Source: CAADGU01 sp964581605 (lineage in GTDB: Bacteria > Chloroflexota > Anaerolineae > Promineifilales > Promineifilaceae). Taken from it: DNA of 64,000 nt. Below are positions 15,856 to 24,212 of this stretch, piece by piece. The number at the start of each line of letters is the position of its first letter. The stretch's first letter is position 1. The notes beneath the pieces are model-generated. The model was not told the DNA's origin. It made no database searches and was given only the letters and a program-made list of their open reading frames with translations. The position numbers and the translations under genes were made by a program. Location: the NCBI GenBank assembly GCA_964581605.1, contig CAZOPF010000008.1, forward strand, positions 27,183-91,182, given 5' to 3'.

Positions 15856-16968
15856 ATGAGAGTTTATCGTTTGATTATCTTGTTAACGGCCGTATTTCCG
15901 CTATTCGTTGGTTGCAACAATGCCCCAGATTCAGTAGAAGTCACCCGCGTCGTTAATGAGGAAATTCCCGTCACGGTGGAGGTGATCCGCGAGGTGGAAG
16001 TGGAGGTCACTGTCCCTGTAGAAGTCGCGGTTGAGGTCCCGGTGGAAGTGACTCGTATTGTGGAAGTGGTGGTTACGCCGACGGCCGAACAGGCTACCCC
16101 CACCGGTGAAACAGCCGCAACATCTGCTGCTGAAACCACACCAGAATCCACCGGTGCCGCCACCAATATCTACACCGTCGTGGATGGCGATTCCTGGGCA
16201 CTCATTGCCTATAAAACCCAAACGCCGGTTGCCGAAATCCGCGCCGCCAACAATATGACCAAGCCCACCCGTCTCTTCGCGGGCATGGAACTGACTATTC
16301 CTGGTTGGGATGGAGTCGCGCTAGAAGTTGGAGAACCGGAAACGCCTGAAGCAGAAGTAGCATCACTCGCGGGTGTTACTGTTGGAGCCAACTTGTTGCC
16401 CAATGCCTCCTTTGAGGGGGATTGGTATTTCTATAACGGCGTGCAGGAATGGCAAATTTCTGAGGGCTGGAAATTGGCAATAGATGAAGGCCCTAACCCT
16501 TTTACAGATGCCGATGATCGCTTTATTCGCCCAGAAGTGCGGGTAGTTTCTAAAGCAAATTTGCCGCCACAAGAACACGCGCAATTTGTATTTGACGGCG
16601 AGAAAACGATTAAGATTTTCAAAGGTGGGGCTCCTGTTCATTTTGCGGTGTTCACCGATTTGCCTTTACCGGCTGGCTCTTATCGCTTCACCATCAACTT
16701 CTTCGCCGATACGGTGGCTGAATACAACCAGGGAGGGAAAGTTTGGGCCACCCATCCCCAGGCGGCCGAAGTCCGATTTATCCTCAACAATGGCGGCAGT
16801 GATTGGCTATATGCTGCGCCGGGACAGAAAAATACGCTGACCTACGACTTTACACTGACGCAACCGGCTACCGTGCGCCTGGGCGCTGATTTCCGTAACC
16901 GCTTTATCAACAACAACAATGGCTGGTTTTTGGATAACTGGATTTTGCAACAGATAGATACGCCTTAG
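15856..16968 (+). CDS. LysM-domain lipoprotein
   Basis: A 370-residue exported lipoprotein: signal peptide with lipobox FVGC (Cys 20), then 50 residues of repeating Val-Glu-Val-Thr dipeptides typical of Chloroflexota lipoproteins, an Ala/Thr/Pro linker, and one LysM domain (about 105-150, YTVVDGDSWALIAYKTQTPV to LFAGMELTIPGW) that binds glycan. Residues 175-370 form a beta-sandwich-like domain starting NLLPNASFEGDW, similar to carbohydrate-binding modules. It probably sits on the cell surface attached to wall or sheath polysaccharide. GAAGGAG lies about ten bases before the ATG. MITE copy 2 ends 130 bases upstream and may affect its promoter. Confidence 0.88.
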   Translation: MRVYRLIILLTAVFPLFVGCNNAPDSVEVTRVVNEEIPVTVEVIREVEVEVTVPVEVAVEVPVEVTRIVEVVVTPTAEQATPTGETAATSAAETTPESTGAATNIYTVVDGDSWALIAYKTQTPVAEIRAANNMTKPTRLFAGMELTIPGWDGVALEVGEPETPEAEVASLAGVTVGANLLPNASFEGDWYFYNGVQEWQISEGWKLAIDEGPNPFTDADDRFIRPEVRVVSKANLPPQEHAQFVFDGEKTIKIFKGGAPVHFAVFTDLPLPAGSYRFTINFFADTVAEYNQGGKVWATHPQAAEVRFILNNGGSDWLYAAPGQKNTLTYDFTLTQPATVRLGADFRNRFINNNNGWFLDNWILQQIDTP

Positions 16969-17080
16969 TAACCGTGCAGTAATTATGTAATTGAGTAATT
17001 TGGTAATTAGGGTAATTAGCCGCTTCAATTACTTAATTACCCAATTACCCAATCGCTAACTTATTTGCAAACGATCACTT
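16967..17080 (+). repeat. Dispersed palindromic element family B, copy 1
   Basis: An element of about 110 bp running from TAACCGTGCAG to GCAAACGATCACT, with AATTAC/GTAATT units forming an imperfect hairpin around TAGCCGCTTC. Other copies: 25917-26028 (inverted) and 46702-46806. This copy starts at the stop codon of the LysM gene and has one extra GGTAATTAG unit. Confidence 0.85.
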
Positions 17081-17105
17081 AATGCCTTATCAGCCAGATT
17101 CTGGC

Positions 17106-17209
17106 GCAGTGAGCAAGAATTTTTACCGCAGAGACACGGAGGAGATAGCATGTAGAACTCTGTGCTTCTGTGGTGAAAACCTCTTTGGTTCTGGCTTGTC
17201 CAGGTTAGG
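17106..17209 (+). repeat. Dispersed element family C, copy 1
   Basis: Starts GCAGTGAGCAAGAA and ends TTTGGTTCTGGCTTGTCCAG then GTTAGG, with CGCAGAGACACGGAGG-type units between. The same two ends and a similar interior occur at 47408-47518. Confidence 0.75.
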
Positions 17210-17214
17210 TTTTC

Positions 17215-17255
17215 AGAGAAGCCGGGTTTTACCATGAACCCGGCTTCTCTCTTTT
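17215..17255 (+). terminator. Intrinsic terminator
   Basis: A perfect 14-bp stem AGAGAAGCCGGGTT/AACCCGGCTTCTCT followed by CTTTT. It would end the LysM lipoprotein transcript after the two repeat elements. Confidence 0.75.
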
Positions 17256-17449
17256 CCGCCACTACTCGTCTTGCCAACCCTGACCCATACGCATCGCGTA
17301 ATAGATTATTGAGCCGACCAACCCAGAGCCGTGGGAATGGCTGTTCTGATGGGGAAAAGTGGTTTCATGTTGTTTATCCTTAATAGTTGCCCGGCAATTT
17401 TCGGTTCAGGCACTCTGGTAATATAATTGCCACCAGGCACAATACAGTT

Positions 17450-19009
17450 ATGAAACCTCTTTTTCTATTTTTTTTACTTCTTCTCTTCTTCTTGGCTGCT
17501 TGCGGCGAAGATGAAATACCGATAACACCCACGCCGTTTGATATGGGGCAGACGGCCGTAGCCATTATTGCGGGTAGGCAGCCAACGGCCGTGTCGCTGG
17601 CCGAATTATCGGCCGGGCCGGAATTATTTACCGGCCAATTTTTGCAGCTTTCTGGCGCATACCAGCACCTGCCTTTGCTGGTTTGCAATGGGGAAATGAA
17701 AACAGGGCCGGCTGGCTGGCTGCTGGTAGACACAATCCAACCTGTGGCGGGGGAAGAGGGAGAAGAAGCAGAGATCATTGAAGTTGCGGCCGGTGGCTTT
17801 GATTCACAGTTGCGCAGCCTGGTGCCAGAGGGGACGCCGCTCACAGTGAATGGATTCTGGCGCTATTGGGAAGGGCCGGTGGGCTGTGGCAAACAGGCTG
17901 TGCCGCGCCAGTTGTGGTATTTTCTGGTAACGGAAATTGTGGAACCGGCTCAATTAGCCCGTAGGCCAGATATTCAAGTTACGGCCGCCATTTCGGGCAC
18001 GGCCGACAGTACAAATGGTGCATGGGGTACACCAGAGGGGGGTGGTACGGCCGTGCCCGGGTTACCCATCACTCCCACCCTGCCTGTGTCCATCACCCCC
18101 ACCCAATCGCTGCCGTTAACGCCGACGCTTGCCATTCCGCCCGCCCCTACAGCCACGCCCACCGCCACCACCAATGCCCCGCCGGAGTTGCCGCCAACAG
18201 CAACGGTCGAAGAAACCAAAGAAGGTGAAACTACGCCCAACCCCACACTCACTCTGACCAATACGCCACAACCTGGTGCATCTCTCACCCCCACACCTGC
18301 CATGACCAATACGCCTTCCCCTACCATTACACCGGCACCCACAGGGCAGCCCGGTAATTATGCCATTATTGAGGTTGAACCGATTGAACCGGATGAGGCA
18401 CAGTATGGGTTGGAGACAATGGGTGCCTGGCAAAAACAAAACTGGCCGGTTTCGTTTACCAGTAGTACAGCCATTACCATTAGTGTCGCGGCCGAACCGA
18501 CCATGGACATGGTTGTCGCGGTTTTTGATGAAGTAGATAACGTGGTGTGGGCGCCACAAAATAATGCTCCGGCCGGCCAGATGGAACAGGTTGTTGCTCT
18601 TCCGGTGAACCCGGCTAATCGTTATGTTGTTCAGGTGTATGAAACAAACGGCCGTGAAGGTAATTACTTTATGACGATTGAGGGTAATGGGGCGTCGGTG
18701 ATTATTCTTTCACGCGGTATCTTAACGAACGATGACACTCAACAAGATTTTATCATTCCTTATGCCCGCCACTTCTGGTATTACTACGGCGAGGTTGGTG
18801 ATACGGTTGACGTGCTGACAACGGCCGACGATGGGCAGCTTATGCTCATCTGGCTCCGTGACCAGCGGGCTAATTTATTAACGGATGATCTGGGAACGGA
18901 AGAAGAACTGTTGGAATTTACACTGCCTGAAACGGGCCTTTATCTCGTCTGGCTAGAAGAGTTATCTTACGAAGAAGCCTTTTACGAGGTTACAGTAACG
19001 AATAATTAA
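17450..19009 (+). CDS. Lipoprotein with Thr-Pro linker and pre-peptidase-like domain
   Basis: I chose ATG 17450, which gives a classic lipoprotein start (MKPLFLFFLLLLFFLAACG); the frame is open upstream without a signal peptide. The 519-residue protein has an N-terminal domain (about 30-180) of unknown fold, a long Thr/Pro-rich linker (about 185-300), and a C-terminal half with two beta-sandwich blocks (YVVQVYETNGREGNYFMTIE and GLYLVWLEELSYEEAFYEVT) that resemble pre-peptidase C-terminal domains. It is probably surface exposed. TATAAT at 17422-17427 lies 22 bases before the ATG. No enzyme signature is visible. Confidence 0.82.
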   Translation: MKPLFLFFLLLLFFLAACGEDEIPITPTPFDMGQTAVAIIAGRQPTAVSLAELSAGPELFTGQFLQLSGAYQHLPLLVCNGEMKTGPAGWLLVDTIQPVAGEEGEEAEIIEVAAGGFDSQLRSLVPEGTPLTVNGFWRYWEGPVGCGKQAVPRQLWYFLVTEIVEPAQLARRPDIQVTAAISGTADSTNGAWGTPEGGGTAVPGLPITPTLPVSITPTQSLPLTPTLAIPPAPTATPTATTNAPPELPPTATVEETKEGETTPNPTLTLTNTPQPGASLTPTPAMTNTPSPTITPAPTGQPGNYAIIEVEPIEPDEAQYGLETMGAWQKQNWPVSFTSSTAITISVAAEPTMDMVVAVFDEVDNVVWAPQNNAPAGQMEQVVALPVNPANRYVVQVYETNGREGNYFMTIEGNGASVIILSRGILTNDDTQQDFIIPYARHFWYYYGEVGDTVDVLTTADDGQLMLIWLRDQRANLLTDDLGTEEELLEFTLPETGLYLVWLEELSYEEAFYEVTVTNN

Positions 19010-19023
19010 CAAGTGGCTTTGGT

Positions 19024-20283
19024 TCAATTACCAACGGTGTCTGGCTGGTGTGCAGACGGCCGTGATACGGCATAAAAAGCCACAAAACCCAGTAGGCTAA
19101 ATGAGAATAACAATCCGGCATGGCTGACGGCCGTCATGCCTGCCCGGTCAAACAAAACTCCTGCGGCCAGCCCGGCAGTGCCCGCAGCCACCGCCACCAA
19201 CATTTCACTGGCCCCCTGGGTACGTGGGCGTTCGCTGGCCGACAGGGAATCTGTGAGCAAGGAAGAACCAGCAATAAAGCAGAAATTCCACCCTAATCCT
19301 AATAAAAAGAGCGCCAGGGCCAAGGGCAATACGGCCGTAGAAACCGGCGTAAGGATAGAGGCAATCATCAGCACAAATGCCCCAGCCACAATCAAAGGCA
19401 CACGGCCGTAATGATCAATCAGCCATCCAGTCACACCAGACAAAGCAAACATGCCAACAGTATGGGCACTGATGACAAAAGAGATCGCGTCCGCTCCATG
19501 ATCGTGGTGGTTCATGTGTAGGGGCGTAATGACCATCAACGTCGTCATCACCAACTGGGCAATGGACATAGCCGCCACAGCCAGGAGAATGGCCGGCTGC
19601 TGAAATTGTGTCTGTAACGGCCGTGCCGGTGCGGGGTTCATGGTTTGTTGTTCTTCTGTCTCTAGCGCTGCTCCAATCTCTTTTGGGTCTGGACGTAAAA
19701 ACACCATGGTCACCAACAGCCCCAACGCATACAGACCAACACCTGCTAAAAACGGCCCGGCATTGGCCGCCAGGCCCCATGTCACTGCCACTGTTTGCGA
19801 TGGTGCTACCAGCGCCGGCCCTAATACCGCCCCAATAGTCCCGGCGAACACCAGCAGCCCAATCACCTTGGCACGCCTATCCACCACATGAATTTCGGCC
19901 GCAATATAGCGGCTCTGATCGCTGCCGGCTCGCCCCATGCCCATCAGCATCGCCCCCATACAAAAAGCCGGAAAAGAACCAACGCCAATCGCCCACACAG
20001 CCACCACACTGCCCATAACGCCCAGCCCAAAGCCGGCCGATAACCCCAATCGCCGCCCGGCACTGTCCAATAACAAGCCGATAGGGTAAGCCGCTATCGC
20101 TCGCCCTAGCAGGGTCAGTGTGCTGGGAATGCCGGCCATCGCATCACGGCCGCTCAGATCGGCCGCTACAATTGTCATCAGCGTAAACGTGGCAATCATC
20201 GCGGCCGCAAACAGGCTTTGACCAACAAAAAGCGTAATAGTCAATCGTTGGCGCACAGATTCTGTTACAGGTTTTATCATCAT
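19024..20283 (-). CDS. MFS transporter
   Basis: A major facilitator with twelve predicted membrane helices, 419 residues from the chosen ATG 20283; an ATG at 20322 would add 13 residues but no Shine-Dalgarno sequence supports either. Family marks: RAIAAYPIGLLLDSAGRRLGL (the A-like motif between helices 2 and 3), MGMGRAGSDQSRYIAAE, and GWLIDHYGRVPLIV in the second half. The substrate is not evident; the layout is like drug or sugar exporters. It converges with the lipoprotein gene, the stops being 14 bases apart. Confidence 0.88.
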   Translation of the reverse strand: MMIKPVTESVRQRLTITLFVGQSLFAAAMIATFTLMTIVAADLSGRDAMAGIPSTLTLLGRAIAAYPIGLLLDSAGRRLGLSAGFGLGVMGSVVAVWAIGVGSFPAFCMGAMLMGMGRAGSDQSRYIAAEIHVVDRRAKVIGLLVFAGTIGAVLGPALVAPSQTVAVTWGLAANAGPFLAGVGLYALGLLVTMVFLRPDPKEIGAALETEEQQTMNPAPARPLQTQFQQPAILLAVAAMSIAQLVMTTLMVITPLHMNHHDHGADAISFVISAHTVGMFALSGVTGWLIDHYGRVPLIVAGAFVLMIASILTPVSTAVLPLALALFLLGLGWNFCFIAGSSLLTDSLSASERPRTQGASEMLVAVAAGTAGLAAGVLFDRAGMTAVSHAGLLFSFSLLGFVAFYAVSRPSAHQPDTVGN

Positions 20284-20365
20284 CAAGCACATCCCAGAAA
20301 AAAATAAGAGAACATCAAACAAGAGTTACCGGGTATTTAATCTAGCACCCATATCTCCCGCAGGC

Positions 20366-20401
20366 AAAAAAATAGCCCTATCGTTTGATAGGGCTATTTT
20401 T
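20366..20401 (-). terminator. Terminator of pilin gene 1
   Basis: A 15-bp stem AAAAATAGCCCTATC/GATAGGGCTATTTTT with a four-base loop, followed on the minus strand by T residues. It is repeated exactly at 20721-20756. Confidence 0.8.
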
Positions 20402-20422
20402 ACTGATGAGTTCGAACCAGGT

Positions 20423-20572
20423 TTATTGCAGACCGTGGGTAATACGGCTGAAAACGTTACCAATCTGCGGGCCGAGCAGGGTGAGGATTGCGATGACGAC
20501 CACAGCGACCAGCACCAACACCAGCGCGTACTCTACCAAACCTTGTCCATCTTCACGGTGTAAAAACAACAT
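20423..20572 (-). CDS. flp: Flp-type pilin, copy 1
   Basis: A 49-residue prepilin: MLFLHREDGQG, then the prepilin peptidase site with Glu five (LVEYALVLVLVAVVVIAIL), a hydrophobic helix and a short tail. This matches Flp/Fap type IVb pilins of Tad systems, processed by a prepilin peptidase and assembled into adhesive pili. AATGGAGGT lies eight bases before ATG 20572, which fixes the start; an upstream in-frame ATG lacks support. The gene is an exact copy of the one at 20778-20927. No Tad ATPase, secretin or prepilin peptidase lies in this window. Confidence 0.9.
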   Translation of the reverse strand: MLFLHREDGQGLVEYALVLVLVAVVVIAILTLLGPQIGNVFSRITHGLQ

Positions 20573-20616
20573 TTCTAAATACCTCCATTCATAAATGTGA
20601 TTGATAAGATGACCAT

Positions 20617-20645
20617 AGTCTAGCATGGTGGCAGGGGTGAATCAA
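20617..20645 (-). promoter_or_regulatory. Promoter of pilin gene 1
   Basis: TTGATT (20640-20645) and TAGACT (20617-20622) on the minus strand with a 17-base spacer. The same promoter is repeated at 20972-21000. Confidence 0.6.
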
Positions 20646-20720
20646 TAGCACTAAGGTCGTATCTGATTCTATAAACAAACCAGATGATTTGTAAGGTTTA
20701 TACGGAAATTACCAGCAGGC

Positions 20721-20756
20721 AAAAAAATAGCCCTATCGTTTGATAGGGCTATTTTT
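20721..20756 (-). terminator. Terminator of pilin gene 2
   Basis: Same stem-loop as at 20366-20401. Each pilin gene therefore forms its own transcription unit. Confidence 0.8.
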
Positions 20757-20777
20757 ACTGATGAGTTCGAACCAGGT

Positions 20778-20927
20778 TTATTGCAGACCGTGGGTAATAC
20801 GGCTGAAAACGTTACCAATCTGCGGGCCGAGCAGGGTGAGGATTGCGATGACGACCACAGCGACCAGCACCAACACCAGCGCGTACTCTACCAAACCTTG
20901 TCCATCTTCACGGTGTAAAAACAACAT
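20778..20927 (-). CDS. flp: Flp-type pilin, copy 2
   Basis: Identical in protein and DNA to the pilin at 20423-20572, including the Shine-Dalgarno sequence, promoter (20972-21000) and terminator. Two identical copies would raise pilin dosage, as is common for major Flp pilins. It is divergent from the response regulator gene at 21066, which may or may not control it. Confidence 0.9.
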   Translation of the reverse strand: MLFLHREDGQGLVEYALVLVLVAVVVIAILTLLGPQIGNVFSRITHGLQ

Positions 20928-20971
20928 TTCTAAATACCTCCATTCATAAATGTGATTGATAAGATGACCAT

Positions 20972-21000
20972 AGTCTAGCATGGTGGCAGGGGTGAATCAA
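20972..21000 (-). promoter_or_regulatory. Promoter of pilin gene 2
   Basis: TTGATT at 20995-21000, 17-base spacer, TAGACT at 20972-20977; same as copy 1. Confidence 0.6.
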
Positions 21001-21065
21001 TAGCACTAAGGTCGTGTCGTATTTGTACTTTCTTATGTACCGTATAGAAAAAATGAATAATATAG

Positions 21066-21704
21066 ATGTTCATGGCTGTACTCAACCTCCTCATTGTGGC
21101 TGATGACCCGTTAGCCCAGGCAGGACTGAGCCTGATGCTGGCCCAAGAAGCTGATGGTGAGGTTATTGCTCATGTTAATCGTGCTGACCTGGCCGAGGAA
21201 CTGGCAGACGGTCTAAAACCGGATGTGATTATCTGGGATGTCGGGTGGGAAATTCCAGCACAACTGCCTGAATGGAGCGAAATCGGTGTGCCGGTTATTG
21301 CCCTTCTTCCTCCTTTATGGCCCGATGAGATGGTTATTCATTCATTGTGGAATAGGGGGGTAAAGGCTTTTTTAGCCAGGCAAGTTGATGGAGCTATGCT
21401 CATGGCGGCCGCCCACACGGCCGTACACCATCTCGTTGTTCTGGATAACGAAATTGCTGCGGCTTTGCTCTCCACCAACCAACAAGAGATAGAACATGAA
21501 GTAGTTGAACCGCTAACACCTCGTGAGAAAGAAGTGCTGCAATTACTGGCTGAGGGTCTGACTAACAAAGCTATTGCTCGCCAACTGCACATCAGTGAGC
21601 ATACCGTCAAATTTCATGTGAATGCTATTATGGTAAAACTGAACGCGCAAAGCCGTACTGATGCTGTTGTCCGGGCCACACGATGGGGAATCCTGGCATT
21701 GTGA
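21066..21704 (+). CDS. NarL/LuxR-type response regulator
   Basis: A 212-residue two-domain regulator. The receiver has the acidic pair (VADDPLA, residues 13-14), the probable phosphoacceptor Asp 58 in VIIWDVGW, and Lys 100 in GVKAFLA. The C-terminal LuxR helix-turn-helix (about 150-212) has LTPREKEVLQLLAEGLTNKA and LHISEHTVKFHVNAI. No histidine kinase is adjacent. Either ATG 21066 or ATG 21072 may be the start; no Shine-Dalgarno sequence is seen. It lies 50 bases from the divergent duplicated pilin genes. Confidence 0.9.
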   Translation: MFMAVLNLLIVADDPLAQAGLSLMLAQEADGEVIAHVNRADLAEELADGLKPDVIIWDVGWEIPAQLPEWSEIGVPVIALLPPLWPDEMVIHSLWNRGVKAFLARQVDGAMLMAAAHTAVHHLVVLDNEIAAALLSTNQQEIEHEVVEPLTPREKEVLQLLAEGLTNKAIARQLHISEHTVKFHVNAIMVKLNAQSRTDAVVRATRWGILAL

Positions 21705-21802
21705 AAGTGGGTTATAACTCGTAATCCATTGACCATGAGCTATGCCCGTGTCAGGCCCTGAAATAGATTTATAGCATATGGATTATGAGGCACAGCTACG
21801 TA

Positions 21803-23866
21803 TTACGGCTCAAAATATCCCCTCATTTCCTCGGCCGTCAGGTGGCCGGTGTTTTGAAAGATGATGAGCAAGGGTTGGTCATAAACGGTGAAGCTCTCGT
21901 CGGCACGGCCGAGATTGAGGGTGGGTTGGGCGATCAGGAGTGATTCGACTTCATCAGGGGGTGTCAGGCCTGGCCAGCCAAACCGATCCGCATAGAGACG
22001 AATACCAAACAAAGTGGGCATGCGCGTAGTGACGTAAACGGGTTCATAGCCGAGTGTGCCATCAAAGAGCAGTTGGTGGAATTGGCCAGATAGGGGATAA
22101 CGCTCATCCAGCCGGGGGGCAACGCCATATACCCGATTGGACATGATGGTCAGATAATCGCCTGCCGCCAGCCGTGCCAGGTTTTCTATTAATTTAGCTT
22201 CATTATCCGCGTCATCTGCGCCTGTGAGCCAGGTCAATTCTTCGTTCCTGTATTCGTTGCGGAGGTGAGGAACGCTATCCAGAAGCATGGTGGATGGTAG
22301 GGCGTCATCCCATTGTTCGCTAAGGATGAGTGTACCGGGTGGCACGTTTTTATATACCCAGGCGGAACCGGCCAGCCAGGGGTGTGGCTGGTGATACATA
22401 TTGATGAAAGCGAGGGCGTAGAGGCTGGTGGTAAGCAACACGGCCGTAATCACTCCCCGGCGCGCCCACTTCCAACGAATGCTCAACAACAGTGCGGCCG
22501 CATACAGTATCAAAAAGGGGGTAATTGGTTGCAAATAACGTATAAATTTAACGTAGAATGAGCCGGTAAGTAGAAAGTAGGGGATCACCCAGGAGAGGAG
22601 AAGGAGATTGGGTAGCTGAGTTATTGGGTAATTGGGTGATTGGGTAATTGAGCGATTCCTGATAACCCAATGACTGACGCGCCAGATTTCCCGGGCTAAT
22701 CCGGCAAAGGCGGCCAGCCCTAGAAGAAAGCCCATGCCCCAACGCAATTGCATTTCGATGTAGTAGAGATATGGCCAGGTGCCGCTATACTGCCGGGTGA
22801 AGGCCACATCGCTACGGCCGCGTACCATTGCGCCCTGAGTTACGATGTCTTGCAGGTAACAGGAATGCCAGTTTAGTTCGGGGATGGTGATGGGGCCAAT
22901 AGAGGTAGGGGGTGCCACCACCTCACACGTCAGGTCAAGCACGGCAAATGGGTTGGTCAAGAAGAAGGTGAGGGCCGTAATGAACACGGCCGTGACCAGC
23001 CACCGCCCCCACCTGTCCCCACAAGCTACATAAACCGTTACGGCGAGAGGTAAAAAGAGAAGGACGGCCGTGAACTTTGACCCAATAGCCAAACCGACAG
23101 AGATGGAGGCGAAAAAGAGGTAGAGAGGTAATCGGTAATCCGTAGTCGGTAATCGTAGAGGTGTGAGCCGTAGTGCGTAATCCGTGACGTGTGCTTCATC
23201 ACCAGCCACTTGCCACTTGCCAGCCGCCACCTGCACCTCTGCCACCATAAAAAACAACGCCGCCACTACAAAGAAGGTAAGATAGGGATCAGAGATGAAA
23301 AAGTGAGACAATTGGATGTGTATGACGTTGACGGACAGGAAGGCGGCGGCGAGTAGGCCAACAGATGCATTGTAGAGCCTTTTGCCCAGCAAGTAGACCA
23401 ACAGGACGGTAGCGGTGTCAAAGAGGGCGGTGAGGGCGCGGGACACGGCCGTGAGATGCCGGAACTCTAGCGCCCCGTGCTCATTCAATATGTCGCGGCT
23501 AAGTAGCCACTCCGCCGGGAAAAAGGGGGCAAGTGTCGGTCCGATACGCTCCACCAACCGGGTGGCTGCTACCCCCAAATAAAGTGGCAAATGCCCGTAG
23601 GCAAAATCACGATGTTTATCTTGCTCCACCACAATGCCTTCGCTGGCAGCATCTGGCGGCCAGAAAAACGGATTGAAAGAAGATAAGGTTGGATTGAGCG
23701 CGGTACGCCAGCTAGCAGGGAACTCGATTGTGGTGGCTACCCAGGTAATGTACCGCTCATCTGGGTGGTAATGCTGGTAGTCATCCCAATCAACGCCTGT
23801 CAGCCGTAAGGAGACGGCCGTGAGCAAAATGAGAACCAGCAACACGTTTTTCAGCCAGGGCTTCAT
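21803..23866 (-). CDS. PMT/ArnT-like membrane glycosyltransferase
   Basis: A 687-residue GT-C type membrane protein with about eleven helices. The first loop has the acidic motif DWDDYQHYHPDERYITW, the usual catalytic Asp/Glu region of PMT and ArnT enzymes that use polyprenyl-phosphate sugars. ATG 23866 gives the typical basic-hydrophobic start MKPWLKNVLLVLILL; the frame upstream contains a short-repeat tract and is unlikely to be coding. Two repeat tracts are translated in loops: QVAAGKWQVAGDEAHVTDYA near 23200 and NRSITQSPNYPITQLPN near 22640. Acceptor unknown. Confidence 0.85.
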   Translation of the reverse strand: MKPWLKNVLLVLILLTAVSLRLTGVDWDDYQHYHPDERYITWVATTIEFPASWRTALNPTLSSFNPFFWPPDAASEGIVVEQDKHRDFAYGHLPLYLGVAATRLVERIGPTLAPFFPAEWLLSRDILNEHGALEFRHLTAVSRALTALFDTATVLLVYLLGKRLYNASVGLLAAAFLSVNVIHIQLSHFFISDPYLTFFVVAALFFMVAEVQVAAGKWQVAGDEAHVTDYALRLTPLRLPTTDYRLPLYLFFASISVGLAIGSKFTAVLLFLPLAVTVYVACGDRWGRWLVTAVFITALTFFLTNPFAVLDLTCEVVAPPTSIGPITIPELNWHSCYLQDIVTQGAMVRGRSDVAFTRQYSGTWPYLYYIEMQLRWGMGFLLGLAAFAGLAREIWRVSHWVIRNRSITQSPNYPITQLPNLLLLSWVIPYFLLTGSFYVKFIRYLQPITPFLILYAAALLLSIRWKWARRGVITAVLLTTSLYALAFINMYHQPHPWLAGSAWVYKNVPPGTLILSEQWDDALPSTMLLDSVPHLRNEYRNEELTWLTGADDADNEAKLIENLARLAAGDYLTIMSNRVYGVAPRLDERYPLSGQFHQLLFDGTLGYEPVYVTTRMPTLFGIRLYADRFGWPGLTPPDEVESLLIAQPTLNLGRADESFTVYDQPLLIIFQNTGHLTAEEMRGYFEP
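22605..22660 (-). repeat. AATTGGGT-type tandem repeat in coding frame
   Basis: Units GTTATTGGGTAATTGGGTGA are read in frame as ITQSPNYPITQLPN. The same units occur in non-coding family B elements. Confidence 0.65.
23115..23230 (-). repeat. TAATCGG and CCACTTG repeat tract in coding frame
   Basis: GTAATCGGTAATCCGTAGTC units followed by CCACTTGCCACTTGCC units, read as KWQVAGDEAHVTDYALRLTP and then PTTDYRLP. They lie between two membrane helices. Confidence 0.6.
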
Positions 23867-23917
23867 GGTGAAAGTGGAGATCAGAGATTGACCAATCTCC
23901 GATCCCTTCATAAACAT

Positions 23918-23950
23918 AAAAGGCTGGAATTATTGTCCAGCCTTTTATTT
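23918..23950. terminator. Bidirectional intrinsic terminator
   Basis: A perfect 11-bp stem AAAAGGCTGGA/TCCAGCCTTTT with a 7-base loop and T or A tails on both sides. It lies between the glycosyltransferase start and the degraded toxin-antitoxin locus. Confidence 0.7.
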
Positions 23951-24089
23951 GAAATGCCAAAATTGTATCTACAGTCGCATAAACAGTTACGATAAAAGGG
24001 CCGTCCATGGCAGCCTCCTTTGGTCTTTTGAAGAGTGGTTACTGCGTTATTGACCAGAAGTCCACCTCATTTCAAATTAGCAATCAGGG

Positions 24090-24212
24090 TGACCGCTATC
24101 TGGACGGCCGTCTCTACACCATTGGCCGCCCGTTGGCATTTGCCCAGTTGGGCAGGGTTCATAATCCTCATCCCAGCCTTAATTCGCCATAAGTTGGCGA
24201 GGGCATTGTTAT
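24090..24212 (+). pseudogene. Degraded BrnT-like toxin remnant
   Basis: Codons reading RLYTIGRPLAFAQLGRVHN resemble the BrnT core (TIG, then VVHT). After a frameshift FIILIPALIRHKLARALL resembles its C-terminal RIISAR region and ends in a TGA that overlaps the ATG of the BrnA-like gene by the usual four-base ATGA. The N-terminal part is not recognisable. BrnT is a RelE-fold ribonuclease toxin; this copy is certainly inactive. The call rests mostly on the partner gene and the overlap. Confidence 0.45.

Larger units (their letters stand above)
20360..20660 (-). repeat. 301-bp perfect direct duplication, unit 1
   Basis: Identical by eye to 20715-21015; the two are separated by 54 unrelated bases. 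The unit includes the promoter, gene and terminator of an Flp pilin. Confidence 0.92.
20715..21015 (-). repeat. 301-bp perfect direct duplication, unit 2
   Basis: Second copy of 20360-20660 with no difference seen. The lack of drift points to a recent tandem duplication or ongoing gene conversion. Confidence 0.92.

Noticed and set aside
16967..17080. Repeat element considered as a CRISPR or leader fragment
   Set aside because: Copies are tens of kilobases apart, there are no regularly spaced spacers and no cas genes.
17387..17449. Upstream start for the Thr-Pro lipoprotein
   Set aside because: It would place 21 polar residues before the signal peptide and overlap the -10 box.
20405..20425. 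GTTCGAACC motif as a tRNA T-arm
   Set aside because: No acceptor or anticodon stem fits around it; it is the downstream region of the pilin gene, repeated with the duplication.
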